Of a stretch of DNA of 43,935 bases, positions 15,501 through 25,400 are shown one piece after another (position 1 is the stretch's first letter; the number at the start of each line of letters is the position of its first letter). The notes beneath the pieces are model-generated. The model was not told the origin of the DNA. It ran no database searches and saw only the letters and a list, made by a program, of their open reading frames with translations. Source of the stretch: an uncultured Lachnospiraceae bacterium (GTDB lineage: Bacteria > Bacillota > Clostridia > Lachnospirales > Lachnospiraceae); the NCBI GenBank assembly GCA_947385425.1, contig CANDKY010000020.1:1-43935 (forward strand). The letters run 5' to 3'. Made by a program: the position numbers and the translations under genes.

Positions 15501-16771
15501 ATAAACTCCTTCACCATCTTTCGCACCATATCAATCCTGCGCGCCAAAGAATAAGGATCCCCGGCTTTCAATGCCGTAATAAATTCCTGATTTCTCTGCA
15601 AGCGCCCGAAGGCCCTGAGGAACGCTTCCCTATCACTCATAATTTTCCGTAACTGCATCTGCGTAAGGTCGGAAAAACATACCGTCCATATTTCAAACAA
15701 AGCCTTATTCATTGGCCCCCTGCGCCGGTTTTCATTATATTTACGAAAAGCATATTTTCCGAATATCCCCGCACAATATCCCATAATCCTTTTAAAATTC
15801 TCTTCTATTTTGGCTATTTCCGTATCCTCATAAGTATTGACCAGTTTCATTGCTTTTATCAGATAATTGTCAATATTGCCTTCATACTCCGTCTCATAAT
15901 CAAGTTCCGTAAATGCCAGGAAACGTGTCACATATTCCCTGTCCTGCATCCTCTTAGCCGGAACCGCCCCCTGCGTTGCTTCCTGAAAATCCGTACTTCG
16001 TGCAAGCCGCTCAATCAATTCCGTCGCTTTCCCCTGATAAAGCGCCTGGCGTATTTCCTGTTCATTTAATACAATTCCCCCTGTATTAATCCTCTGGAAA
16101 ATATTAAATACAATTTCATCCGGCGTCCCTTTTTCTACCGTATATGCCACCACGGAAGTCTCTTTAATCCTTCTGGTATACTGCCTTGGTAAATCATCAA
16201 ACGTATGCCCGTTAAAATCCTTTAGATACTGGAGGCCGATAAATTCCTGCTTCACCCTTTGCTTCCCATCCCCAGCCGGGATACCGACCAGAAAATTCAA
16301 AAAAGCAGTCAAACGCTGAAGGCCGTCAATAACTATCCATTCATCCTCTTTGGATGCATTAAAATAAAATGCCGGTATCGGTATCTTCAGCATAAGAGAC
16401 TCAATCAGCCTGCTTTGCTGTTCCAATTTCCATAAATCCCCCTGCCTTTGAAAACTGGGCTTCAAATCAATCTCCTCATTCTCCAAACGTTCCATCAAAT
16501 GATATACCGTAACAGGCCTTTGCCCAATATTAACTTCTGCCGGAATAAAGTTCTCAGGGCTTGCATTTGATACCGGATATTCCTCTTCTTCCTCCGGGGC
16601 TATGTTAACCCCTCCGGCGCTTAGTTCACCTACCGCATCCAGAATTTCCTCCTCCGAAAAATCTCCCCTGTCCTTCAAAATATCCATTACCACGTTATAA
16701 CTTACCTTATTCCCGTTATTCCGGGCAAACTCTGTAATCTCGGCAAGCTTTTCTTCCAAACCTTTTTTCAT
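15497..16771 (-). CDS. DUF262 (GmrS/ParB-like) protein with a sigma-1.1-like N-terminus
   Basis: This 424-residue protein's DUF262 domain spans about 80-300. It has the motifs PSFQRQGDLWK (Arg109), LIESLMLKIPIPAFYF and VIDGLQRLTAF (149-157), the form of the DGQQR nucleotide-processing motif. DUF262 is the N-terminal part of the GmrSD type IV restriction enzymes, but here no DUF1524 HNH nuclease domain follows; the C-terminal 120 residues are helical. Residues 1-60 (helices around VSYNVVMDILKDRGDFSEEE and a following acidic tail) resemble the topology of sigma-70 region 1.1; this is inference. GGGGGAT lies about 9 bases upstream of the ATG. It is the first gene of the three-gene operon, with its own promoter. 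Confidence 0.85.
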   Translation of the reverse strand: MKKGLEEKLAEITEFARNNGNKVSYNVVMDILKDRGDFSEEEILDAVGELSAGGVNIAPEEEEEYPVSNASPENFIPAEVNIGQRPVTVYHLMERLENEEIDLKPSFQRQGDLWKLEQQSRLIESLMLKIPIPAFYFNASKEDEWIVIDGLQRLTAFLNFLVGIPAGDGKQRVKQEFIGLQYLKDFNGHTFDDLPRQYTRRIKETSVVAYTVEKGTPDEIVFNIFQRINTGGIVLNEQEIRQALYQGKATELIERLARSTDFQEATQGAVPAKRMQDREYVTRFLAFTELDYETEYEGNIDNYLIKAMKLVNTYEDTEIAKIEENFKRIMGYCAGIFGKYAFRKYNENRRRGPMNKALFEIWTVCFSDLTQMQLRKIMSDREAFLRAFGRLQRNQEFITALKAGDPYSLARRIDMVRKMVKEFI

Positions 16772-16809
16772 CGCCCATATCCCCCGCCTGTTATCCGACC
16801 TGTAAAAAA

Positions 16810-16838
16810 ATTATACCATAAACTTAAAAGCCTGAAAA
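16810..16838 (-). promoter_or_regulatory. Promoter of the DUF262-AAA15 operon
   Basis: On the minus strand TTTTCA (16833-16838), 17 bases and TATAAT (16810-16815) form a plausible promoter whose -10 lies about 40 bases upstream of the DUF262 start. A small hairpin, GCCTG/CAGGC, overlaps the -35 box. Confidence 0.7.
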
Positions 16839-16866
16839 CAGGCAGTTTTGCGCCTCCAAACCACAA

Positions 16867-16903
16867 AAATCCATTTTCAGGCGCAGCACCCGAAAATGGA
16901 TTT
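16867..16903 (-). terminator. Terminator of the carB transcript
   Basis: AAATCCATTTTC and GAAAATGGATTT form a perfect 12-bp stem with a 13-base loop. On the minus strand the stem is followed by TTTTT, as in an intrinsic terminator, just after the carB stop codon. It insulates the car operon from the DUF262 operon downstream. Confidence 0.85.
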
Positions 16904-16922
16904 CCATACTGGCATCCTATTT

Positions 16923-19900
16923 TTAGTTAAGGGAAGCAATATCCACCAATGTCATCTCCCCGCCGCCCGCATTTTCCAGGCTGGTCACAAGGGCCTTTGC
17001 CGTATCGAGGGAGGTCAGGCAGTTTACGCCCGTTTCAATCGCCGTCCGCCGGATAAGGAAACCGTCCCGGGATTTATCGCGCCCCTGGGTCGGCGTATCA
17101 ATTACCAGATCGATCTTATGCCCCAGGATCAAATCCATCACCGTAGGCGACTCCTGGGAAATCTTATTTACCTTGCGGGCGCCTACCCCGGCTTCCTTCA
17201 ACGCATTGGCCGTACTCCTGGTGGCATATATGGTATACCCCAGCTTTTCAAAACGCCTCCCGATCTCCACCGCTTCCCCTTTGTCCGCGTCTTTTACGGT
17301 TATAATCATCTGCCGGAACTTCGGCAGATCCACGCCTGCCCCGAGGAAAGCCTTATACAGCGCTTCATGAAAAGTCCTAGAAATGCCCAGGCACTCGCCG
17401 GTAGACTTCATCTCCGGCCCCAGGCTAATCTCTGCGCCCCTGATTTTCTCAAAGGAAAAGACCGGCATTTTAACGGCCACATACCCCGCTTCCTTCTGCA
17501 GCCCCGGCTCATAGCCCAGCCCGCGTATGGTTTTCCCTGTCATCACCCCCGCCGCCAGATCCACAATCGGTATCCCCGTCACCTTGCTGATATAAGGCAC
17601 TGTGCGGGATGCCCGGGGATTGACCTCTATCACATATACTTCCTCCCCCACCGCGATAAACTGTATGTTAATCAGCCCTATAACATGCAGCGCTTTCGCC
17701 AGCCTGCCCGTATATTCCGCAATCGTTCCCTTCACCTTTTCGCTGACAGTCTGTGCCGGATATACCGAAATGCTGTCGCCGGAATGCACGCCGGCCCTCT
17801 CGATATGTTCCATAATGCCCGGTATGAGGATATCTGTCCCGTCGCAGACCGCGTCCACCTCGATTTCCTTCCCCTGCAGATACTTATCCACCAGAATCGG
17901 ATGATCCTGCGCAATCCGGTTGATAATTTCCATAAACTCTTCCACTTCGGCATCGGAAATGGCAATCTGCATCCCCTGCCCGCCCAGCACATAGGACGGC
18001 CGGACCAACACCGGGTAGCCCAATTTATTCGCCACCCTTTTTGCCTCCTCCGCCGTATACACCGTACCTCCGGACGGCCTCGGGATCCGGCACTTCTCCA
18101 GGATAGCGTCAAATAATTCCCGATCTTCCGCAGCATCCACATTTTCCGCGCTTGTCCCCAGGATAGGCACCCCCATCTTCATCAGGCTCTCCGTCAGCTT
18201 GATGGCCGTCTGCCCGCCAAACTGCACCACTGCCCCGTCAGGTTTCTCCTGGCGCACAATATTCTCCACATCCTCCGGTGTCAGGGGTTCGAAATAAAGC
18301 TTATCCGCAATATCGAAATCCGTACTTACCGTTTCCGGGTTATTATTGATAATCACAGTCTCATAGCCCGCTTTGGCAAAAGCCCAGGTGGCATGCACCG
18401 AACAATAGTCAAATTCAATCCCCTGCCCGATGCGGATAGGCCCGGAACCGAGCACCAGCACTTTCTTTGGCGGGCGTGTTTCTTCCGCTTCATTCTCACC
18501 GCCAAAGCAGGAATAATAGTAAGGAGTGCTGGCCTCAAATTCCGCCGCACAGGTATCCACCATTTTAAAGACGGCCGTGATGCCGTTTGCATAACGCATC
18601 TCCTTCACTTCCCCTTCGCTTTTCCCTGTAAGCCTGCCGATGACGGAATCCGGGAATTCCATGCGCTTGGCCTCACGCAGCAGATCTGCGGTAAGCGGCT
18701 TTGTCTGCAAAGCCTTCTCCATTTCAACCAAAACGGCTATCTTGTCAATAAACCAGCAGTCGATCATGGTTATCTCATGGATTGTCCCGTAATCAACGCC
18801 CTTACGGAGCGCTTCCGCAATCACATATATTCTCTGGTCATCCACTTTTTTCATCCGCTCCAGCAGTTCTTCTTTGGACAACGCTGAAAAATCATAGCTG
18901 AGCAAACAGTCCACATGCTGCTCCAGGGAACGGATGGCCTTCATCAGCGCACCTTCGAAATTCGTGCAGATGCTCATAACCTCCCCGGTAGCTTTCATCT
19001 GTGTAGTCAATGTGCGTTTTGCCGTCAGAAACTTATCAAAAGGGAGCCTGGGGATTTTCACCACGCAGTAGTCCAGCGCCGGTTCAAAACTGGCATAAGT
19101 TTTTCCCGTGATTGCGTTTTTGATTTCATCCAGGGTATAGCCCAGCGCAATCTTCGCCGCCACTTTTGCAATCGGATATCCCGTTGCCTTGGAGGCCAGC
19201 GCGGAAGAACGGCTGACACGGGGATTCACCTCGATGACACAATATTCAAAACTGGTGGGATGCAGCGCGAACTGCACGTTACACCCGCCTGTGATTTCCA
19301 GTTCGTTGATAATATTCAGCGCGGCGCTGCGCAGCATCTGGTATTCCTTATCCATCAATGTCTGGGACGGGGCCACTACGATACTGTCGCCGGTATGCAC
19401 CCCTACCGGGTCGATATTTTCCATGTTGCAGACCGTGATACAGTTCCCTGCGCTGTCACGCATCACTTCATATTCGATTTCCTTCCAGCCCGCAATGCAC
19501 CGCTCCACCAATACCTGCCCTACCCGGGACAGCCGCAGGCCGTTTTCGAGTATCTGCTCCAATTCCGTCTGGTTGCGGGCGATACCGCCGCCGGAACCGC
19601 CCAATGTGTAAGCAGGGCGCAGCACCACCGGATAGCCGATCTTTGCCGCAAAGGCCACACCGTCCGGCAGGTTTTCCACTACAAGGGAGGCCGCGCAGGG
19701 TTCCCCGATTTTTTCCATCGTTTCCTTAAATTCCAGCCTGTCTTCCGCCTTCTTTATGGTTTTTGCCGTAGTCCCAAGCAAAGCTACATGGTGCTTTTCC
19801 AGAAAACCGGACTCGTCCAGTTCCATCCCTAAGTTCAGCCCTGCCTGCCCGCCCAGCGTAGGCAGGACACTGTCCGGCTTTTCTTTTTCTATGATCTGTT

Positions 19901-20123
19901 CCAGTACTTTTGCCGTCAAAGGCTCGATATATACCTTATCCGCGATATCCCGGTCCGTCATAATGGTAGCCGGGTTCGAGTTCACCAGCACCACTTCTAT
20001 GCCCTCCTCCTTGAGGGAACGGCACGCCTGCGTGCCCGCATAGTCAAACTCCGCCGCCTGCCCGATGACGATAGGGCCGGAACCGATTACCAGTACCTTC
20101 TTAACATTAGGATTCTTTGGCAT
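16923..20123 (-). CDS. carB: Carbamoyl-phosphate synthase large subunit
   Basis: This 1066-residue synthase makes carbamoyl phosphate from bicarbonate, ATP and ammonia supplied by CarA, feeding pyrimidine and arginine synthesis in the cytosol. Two homologous ATP-grasp halves are visible: residues about 1-400, starting [20 protein letters not shown], and about 550-935, starting [19 protein letters not shown]. An oligomerisation segment lies between them. A C-terminal allosteric MGS-like domain ends in [17 protein letters not shown]. Length is normal for the family. The start has GAAAGGGAA a few bases upstream. The gene starts only 15 bases after the HEPN gene, so it is read as the fourth cistron after carA, MNT and HEPN. 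Confidence 0.98.
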   Translation of the reverse strand: MPKNPNVKKVLVIGSGPIVIGQAAEFDYAGTQACRSLKEEGIEVVLVNSNPATIMTDRDIADKVYIEPLTAKVLEQIIEKEKPDSVLPTLGGQAGLNLGMELDESGFLEKHHVALLGTTAKTIKKAEDRLEFKETMEKIGEPCAASLVVENLPDGVAFAAKIGYPVVLRPAYTLGGSGGGIARNQTELEQILENGLRLSRVGQVLVERCIAGWKEIEYEVMRDSAGNCITVCNMENIDPVGVHTGDSIVVAPSQTLMDKEYQMLRSAALNIINELEITGGCNVQFALHPTSFEYCVIEVNPRVSRSSALASKATGYPIAKVAAKIALGYTLDEIKNAITGKTYASFEPALDYCVVKIPRLPFDKFLTAKRTLTTQMKATGEVMSICTNFEGALMKAIRSLEQHVDCLLSYDFSALSKEELLERMKKVDDQRIYVIAEALRKGVDYGTIHEITMIDCWFIDKIAVLVEMEKALQTKPLTADLLREAKRMEFPDSVIGRLTGKSEGEVKEMRYANGITAVFKMVDTCAAEFEASTPYYYSCFGGENEAEETRPPKKVLVLGSGPIRIGQGIEFDYCSVHATWAFAKAGYETVIINNNPETVSTDFDIADKLYFEPLTPEDVENIVRQEKPDGAVVQFGGQTAIKLTESLMKMGVPILGTSAENVDAAEDRELFDAILEKCRIPRPSGGTVYTAEEAKRVANKLGYPVLVRPSYVLGGQGMQIAISDAEVEEFMEIINRIAQDHPILVDKYLQGKEIEVDAVCDGTDILIPGIMEHIERAGVHSGDSISVYPAQTVSEKVKGTIAEYTGRLAKALHVIGLINIQFIAVGEEVYVIEVNPRASRTVPYISKVTGIPIVDLAAGVMTGKTIRGLGYEPGLQKEAGYVAVKMPVFSFEKIRGAEISLGPEMKSTGECLGISRTFHEALYKAFLGAGVDLPKFRQMIITVKDADKGEAVEIGRRFEKLGYTIYATRSTANALKEAGVGARKVNKISQESPTVMDLILGHKIDLVIDTPTQGRDKSRDGFLIRRTAIETGVNCLTSLDTAKALVTSLENAGGGEMTLVDIASLN

Positions 20124-20138
20124 TTTTATTTCCCTTTC

Positions 20139-20549
20139 TTATATTTCCTGTTCCGCTTCTTTTCTGCTAATATACTCTTTCACTGCATTAAAAAAAGTTT
20201 CCGCATGTGCCAACTGTATTGCCGAATCTTCTTTTGATGCTATAAAAAAATCAGAATAATCACATTTTTCCCGAATACGATACGCACCGTCAATCAACTT
20301 ATAAATTTTTCTGTCAAATGTTCCCGTATGGACAAAAAACTGGTTAAAATGTGCAATTACAGAACTGTGTTTTGAAGAATCAAAACCATCCAATATATTT
20401 ACCGCCCGAATACTATGGAAAATGGCATAATAAGACCGGTTAATTGCCGCCTTATAAAACCCTGACTGATGATTGTTTTCTGCCGCATGCAAATCCTCTT
20501 TTGCACGCTCCATTCTATATTTACATAAAGTCCACATATCATGCGGCAT
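20139..20549 (-). CDS. HEPN-domain protein, putative toxin partner of MNT
   Basis: This 136-residue all-helical HEPN protein has the motif NRSYYAIFH giving Arg38-x6-His45, the catalytic R-x4-6-H pattern of HEPN RNases. The segment KEDLHAAENNHQSGFYKAAINRSYY is typical of COG1895-type HEPN proteins. I prefer the ATG of MPHDMW, preceded by AGAGGGGG about 9 bases upstream, over the upstream in-frame start inside the MNT gene. The start overlaps the MNT stop by 11 bases, implying translational coupling. MNT/HEPN pairs include proven toxin-antitoxin modules in which HEPN is the RNase; in HepT the motif is RX4HXY, and the trailing Tyr is absent here. The gene is A+T-rich compared with flanking carA and carB. 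Confidence 0.85.
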   Translation of the reverse strand: MPHDMWTLCKYRMERAKEDLHAAENNHQSGFYKAAINRSYYAIFHSIRAVNILDGFDSSKHSSVIAHFNQFFVHTGTFDRKIYKLIDGAYRIREKCDYSDFFIASKEDSAIQLAHAETFFNAVKEYISRKEAEQEI

Positions 20550-20889
20550 ACAGAACAACCCCCTCTTCAGATACCTTCCGGTAAAATGGCGAAACCTGCT
20601 TCCATTCCGAGTATTCCTGGTAACTAACATCCATAATAGAAAACACTTTTAAATATTTCAACGAAATATCTGTAGACACATCACTGAGTTTATCACTATA
20701 CTCCCGAAGTTCAGCATCACTACCGTCCACCAACACCATAATATCTATATCGGAATCCTCCGTCTGTGTCCCCCTTGCTACGGAACCATACAATATGACC
20801 GCTCTCAGCTTCTCCCCATAAACCTGCCGCAAAAGCCCTGCAAGCTCGGATAATATCCTGCCCATTTCTCCATTCCCAGCCCATTTCAC
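20539..20889 (-). CDS. Minimal nucleotidyltransferase (MNT), putative antitoxin
   Basis: This 116-residue nucleotidyltransferase has the pol-beta signature G35-S36-x10-D47-x-D49 in LYGSVARGTQTEDSDIDI. Proven MntA antitoxins carry the same signature and inactivate HEPN partners by adding AMP. The start is GTG, fixed by AAGGAGG about 9 bases upstream. The gene lies 131 bases after carA and overlaps the HEPN gene. A 13-bp palindrome on a possible -10 box in the upstream gap suggests the pair may also be expressed from its own promoter. An antitoxin role is inferred from pairing. Confidence 0.87.
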   Translation of the reverse strand: MKWAGNGEMGRILSELAGLLRQVYGEKLRAVILYGSVARGTQTEDSDIDIMVLVDGSDAELREYSDKLSDVSTDISLKYLKVFSIMDVSYQEYSEWKQVSPFYRKVSEEGVVLYAA

Positions 20890-20937
20890 AACTTACCCCT
20901 CCTTATGTCTTTCAGGTACTCTTTTCTGTCGCTTTTA

Positions 20938-20950
20938 TACCTTACAGGTA
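20938..20950 (-). promoter_or_regulatory. Palindrome overlapping a possible internal promoter before the MNT gene
   Basis: TACCTTACAGGTA is a 13-bp palindrome (arms TACCT/AGGTA). On the minus strand it overlaps TATAAA, a possible -10 box, about 50 bases upstream of the MNT start. No good -35 is present. An autoregulated internal promoter is possible but unproven. Confidence 0.35.
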
Positions 20951-21020
20951 ATGGCAAAGCTCTTGCTGACATTTTTCCTTTGGGTGCCCGTGCGCATAAA
21001 AAAACACCATATGCCAGCCT

Positions 21021-22226
21021 CTACCCTTTCATGCTGTCAATGAACCGGTCAAACAAATATGCGGAATCCTGCGGCCCCGGGCATGCTTCCGGGTGGAACT
21101 GCACCGTAAAAATATTCTTCCCGGTATATGAAAGCCCTTCGTTCGTACCGTCATTCACATTGACAAACGCCGGCACCGCCACTTTTGCATCCAGCCTGTC
21201 CGCATCCACCACATACCCATGGTTCTGTGAGGAAATATACACCTTCCCGGTCTGCAGATCCTTTACCGGGTGGTTCCCTCCCCTGTGCCCGTATTTCATT
21301 TTGTACGTATCAGCCCCTGCGGCCAACGCCATAAGCTGATGTCCCAGGCAGATAGCAAAAACCGGGATTTCCGTCTCATACAGTTTCCGTATTTCCTTAA
21401 TGATCGAAACGCACTCTTTCGGGTCGCCCGGCCCGTTGCTCAGCATAATCCCGTCCGGCGCATCCGCTATAATCTCCCCGGCCGGAGTAAACGCCGGATA
21501 AACGGTTACATCACAGCCCCTGCTCACGAGCGAATCCGCAATATTACCCTTTGCCCCCAAATCCAGCAGCGCCACATGCAAAGCCTTCCGCACCATACCT
21601 TTTTCCGCTATGCCGTTTAACTCCCTCACCATACTCGGGCGCTTCTCATGGACTCCGGCCTCATAACTCTCCCTGGTAAACCTCGCGCTCCCCGATACAG
21701 CGCCGTTTTCTTCCAACGTTTTTACACCCTTTAATTCATACTTCTGTTTACAGGTTACTTTCTCCACTACCTTTCCCGTGGTATATTCCTTCAGACGGGG
21801 AAGGACTGCTTCCGGCGAATAATCCGCATCCGTGGTAATCATCCCGTTCATCGTCCCCTTTTTGCGCAAAATCTTAGTCAATGCCCTCGTATCGATCCCC
21901 GCAATCCCGGGCACGCCATAAGCCTCCAGAAACTCCTGCACTGTCATATCCGACCGGAAATTGCTGGCCATCCTCGACAGCTCCCTCACGATCAGGGCAT
22001 CCGGCCACGGCCTTACCGACTCCATATCCTCCCTGCACACCCCATAATTGCCAATCAGGGGATAAGTCATACAGACAGCCTGCCCTGCATAAGACGGATC
22101 CGTCAACACCTCCGGATAACCTGCCATAGACGTATTGAACACAATCTCACTGATGACTTCCTTTTCGGCGCCTATATGCGTCCCTTCAAAAACAGTGCCG
22201 TCTTCCAAAATTAAAAATGCCCGCAT
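21021..22226 (-). CDS. carA: Carbamoyl-phosphate synthase small (glutaminase) subunit
   Basis: This 401-residue subunit hydrolyses glutamine and channels ammonia to CarB. An N-terminal CarA domain (FLILEDGTVFEGTHIGA ... GIAGIDTRALTKILR) is followed by a class I glutamine amidotransferase domain. That domain has nucleophile Cys293 in FAICLGHQL and His378/Glu380 in FHPEACPGP. It is longer than the common 355-385 residues because of a linker at about 168-215 between the two domains. GGTAGGAAAG lies immediately upstream of the ATG. In most genomes carB follows directly; here an MNT/HEPN pair intervenes. A strong promoter and a duplicated leader lie upstream. No PyrR-type attenuator was recognised. 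Confidence 0.97.
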   Translation of the reverse strand: MRAFLILEDGTVFEGTHIGAEKEVISEIVFNTSMAGYPEVLTDPSYAGQAVCMTYPLIGNYGVCREDMESVRPWPDALIVRELSRMASNFRSDMTVQEFLEAYGVPGIAGIDTRALTKILRKKGTMNGMITTDADYSPEAVLPRLKEYTTGKVVEKVTCKQKYELKGVKTLEENGAVSGSARFTRESYEAGVHEKRPSMVRELNGIAEKGMVRKALHVALLDLGAKGNIADSLVSRGCDVTVYPAFTPAGEIIADAPDGIMLSNGPGDPKECVSIIKEIRKLYETEIPVFAICLGHQLMALAAGADTYKMKYGHRGGNHPVKDLQTGKVYISSQNHGYVVDADRLDAKVAVPAFVNVNDGTNEGLSYTGKNIFTVQFHPEACPGPQDSAYLFDRFIDSMKG

Positions 22227-22279
22227 CTTTCCTACCCGTCGTCCTCTCTTTGATTTTCCAGCAGTATCCCCTTCTCCCC

Positions 22280-22394
22280 GCGCCTGGAATCAGGAGTGGA
22301 AACTGCTCTTTCGTTTCAGCATTATACCTCTTTCCCTGCGCCCTCGCGCCTGGAATCAGGAGCGGAAACTGCTCTTTCGTTTCAGCATTATACC
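22280..22394. repeat. Two 49-bp direct repeats in the carA leader
   Basis: Copies at 22280-22328 and 22346-22394 differ at one base. Each contains CTGGAATCAGGAG and ends with ATTATACC, so on the minus strand each starts with a TATAAT box. The distal copy has a good -35; the proximal one (-10 at 22321-22326) does not. The duplication has therefore doubled the -10 region and start of the leader. Confidence 0.85.
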
Positions 22395-22415
22395 ACAACG
22401 CCTTCCATGCTTCAA
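22387..22415 (-). promoter_or_regulatory. Promoter of the carA-MNT-HEPN-carB operon
   Basis: On the minus strand TTGAAG (22410-22415), 17 bases and TATAAT (22387-22392) form a strong housekeeping promoter about 160 bases upstream of carA. Confidence 0.8.
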
Positions 22416-22470
22416 TATTGGGCAAAAATTTTTCCGCCTGTACGGTTGGCACCCTGTCCCCTTCCGGCTG

Positions 22471-25400
22471 TCACTGCAGCAGTTCCAGCAATTCATCCTT
22501 CGTAAAGCTGCCGCTCCCCACTCCCTCGCCGCCAAGCACCTGTTCCGCCAGTTCCTTTTTCCGCTCCTGCAATTTTACAATATTATCCTCTATCGTACCT
22601 TTCATAATCAGTTTGTACACATTGACCACATTTTTCTGCCCGATCCTGTGGGCGCGGTCTGTCGCCTGGTTCTGCACTGCCAGGTTCCACCACGGATCAT
22701 AATGGATGACAATATCCGCCGCCGTCAGGTTCAGGCCGGTGCCGCCTGCTTTCAGGGAAATGCAGAATACCGGCGTGTCGTCTTTATTAAAAGCATCCAC
22801 CATCTGCACCCTCTTTTCCTTCGGGGTAGACCCGGTCAGCATGTAGCAATCGATACCCTCCTTCTCCAATGCCGCCCTTATCCGTTCCAGCATGGAAGTA
22901 AACTGGGAAAACAGCAGTAATTTATGCCCCCCGTTGACCGCGTTGCGTACCAGATCGATACACATATCCATTTTAGCCGAATTTTCCTTATAATCTTCAA
23001 AAATAAGCGCCGGGTCACAGCAAATCTGCCGCAGTTTCGTAAGCTCCGCCAAAATCTGTATCTTGGAATTGCGGAACTCCTCCTCACTCGTTTTATCCAG
23101 CAATATACGCATCCTCTGCACATGGGCGTCGTAAAGCTTTAGCTGCTCCCCCTCCAGCTTCGCATAAGCATTTTCCTCCAGCTTGTCCGGCAGATCCGTC
23201 AGCACATCCTTCTTCAGCCGCCGGAGTACAAAAGGGCCTATAAGTTTCTGCAGCTTCCGCATCGCCTCCTCATCGCCATTCTGCACCACCGGAATCTCGA
23301 TTTCCCCGCGGAAACGCTGGTAAGAATAGAGGAACCCCGGCATCAGGTAATCAAAAATACTCCACAGCTCGCTCAGCCGGTTTTCCACCGGCGTCCCGGT
23401 AAGTGCCAGCTTAAATCCCGCCTCGATCTCTTTCACCGCTTTCGCTGCCTGCGTATTATGGTTTTTAATATATTGGGCTTCATCAATCACCTGGCAGTAA
23501 AATTTCACACCCGCATACTTTTCAATATCCCTCCGCAGCAAATCATAAGAAGTCAGCAGGATATCCCTCTCCCCGGACTCATGTATCACCTTATCCCTCT
23601 CCGCCGCCGTCCCTGTCACAGTCTTCACATGCAGGGCAGGGGCGAACTTCTCCACCTCGCTGCTCCAGTTAAAGACCAGGGATGCAGGCGCCACGATCAG
23701 GCAGCGTTTATTTTCCGACGGGGCCGCGTCTATATATTCCGATAAAAGGAACGCAATGACCTGCAGTGTCTTCCCCAATCCCATATCGTCCGCCAGGATC
23801 CCGCCAAACCCATTGTTCTTCAAGGTCTTAATCCACAAAAACCCTTTTTTCTGGTACTCCCTCATAATATTTTCCAGGCTGGCAGGGATCTCAAAATCAT
23901 TATCCTCCACCGTTTTCATATTCCGCACCAGTTCCTTGAAATTCCTGTCCTTCACCGTGCTGAAAACCGGGTTTGCTTTCAGCTCCCCATCCAGATACAG
24001 CGCCCGGTATTTCGGGACGGCCACATGCTCCTGCTTCAACTGCCTGTCCGTAATCCCCAGTTCCTCCTTCAGCCTGGCAAGGACACCCAGCTCACTGTCC
24101 TGCACATTCACAAAGCTGCCGTTCTTCAGCCTGTAGTATTTCTTCTTCCGATCATATTTGGATAGAATTTCGACCAGCTCATTCATAGGCATATCCCCGG
24201 CGCTCATGGAAAGCTCCATCATATCCCCGGCCAGGGAAATCCCGACAGAAACCTTCGGCGGCGGCGCCACATTCATCCGCCTTAACGCATCCGAAACGAA
24301 AACCTGCCCCAGCTCCTGCAGTTTCGGGATACCGTAAGCCAGAAGCTCATACAGTTTGTCCTCATCACCGGAAAGCGCCATCATGCCTCCCGCTTCATCA
24401 AAAGCGTTAAAATAGGCAGACACTATCTGCTTCACTTCCATTTCCCGGAAAATATCACGGACACCCTGCCCCTTTCCCTCATCCTCCCTGTACAGGTCAT
24501 ACTTATCCTTCCCATCCTCCCCGTATACGGCAAATAATTTGCAGGTGACAAAGTCCTTCTGAGGCGCGTCGAGATAAATCTCAAAAGACGCCGGCGCCTG
24601 CAGATATCCTGCCGCGTCGAAATTTTTCTTCTTACACTTATAAAATTCCTCCAGCTTCGGCAGCAACTGGCTGCAGAAAACAGGCACATCCTCCTTCTGG
24701 ATAAAAGCCTTATGCCCCGATACCTGCCCCATACAGAGCAAAAAATCCTCTATCGGCTTCAGTTCCTCCCTTTCTTCCATATAAATCAGGCCCTTGATAA
24801 AATAAAGGAAATACTTCTCCCCTACAAAACCGGTGTTTTTCCCTACATCCACCTCTATGCCGCCGTCTTTCCCGCTGATCGTCACCGACCGTTCCAGCTT
24901 GTCTTCCGCAACCTTCCATTCCTGCTCCCCCTGCCCGAGATAATTGGCATGGAATACCTGGTGCCCTGTCGCTTCCAGAAAATCCTCCGTTTCCTTCCTG
25001 TCCAGATCCAGATTCCGCACCTTCTGGAAACTATGGCTGTAACCGAAACCAAAATATGCAAAATGCCTCTCTTTGTTGTCCTCCGTCCACTTCCGGATAA
25101 AGTCCACCATCTCCCGGGATTCCTCCGTAAACGCTTCCTTCATATGGGTAAACTCCAACTGCTTCCCATAAGAATATTTCCCCGCCTCATTCATCAACTG
25201 TATAAAACTGAACACATCCTTCAGCACATACATTTTGGTAACGCCTATACGGAATTCCACTGTCACCCTCTCTTTCCCATAATCCATATAAGGCTCCAGC
25301 TTTACCTTCCCATACATTTCCTTATATACCATCGGATACGTGCGCTGCATAAAGCTCTTCGTCAAAAGATCCTTCATCGCGGGCGTAGTCCTCGGCTCCT

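Noticed and set aside
15497-16771. GmrSD-type type IV restriction enzyme
   Set aside because: The DUF262 domain is present, but the C-terminal part lacks the DUF1524 HNH motif, and no GmrD-like gene follows.
22227-22470. PyrR-type attenuator or riboswitch upstream of carA
   Set aside because: No anti-terminator/terminator pair with a T-run or conserved PyrR-binding loop could be recognised in the leader.
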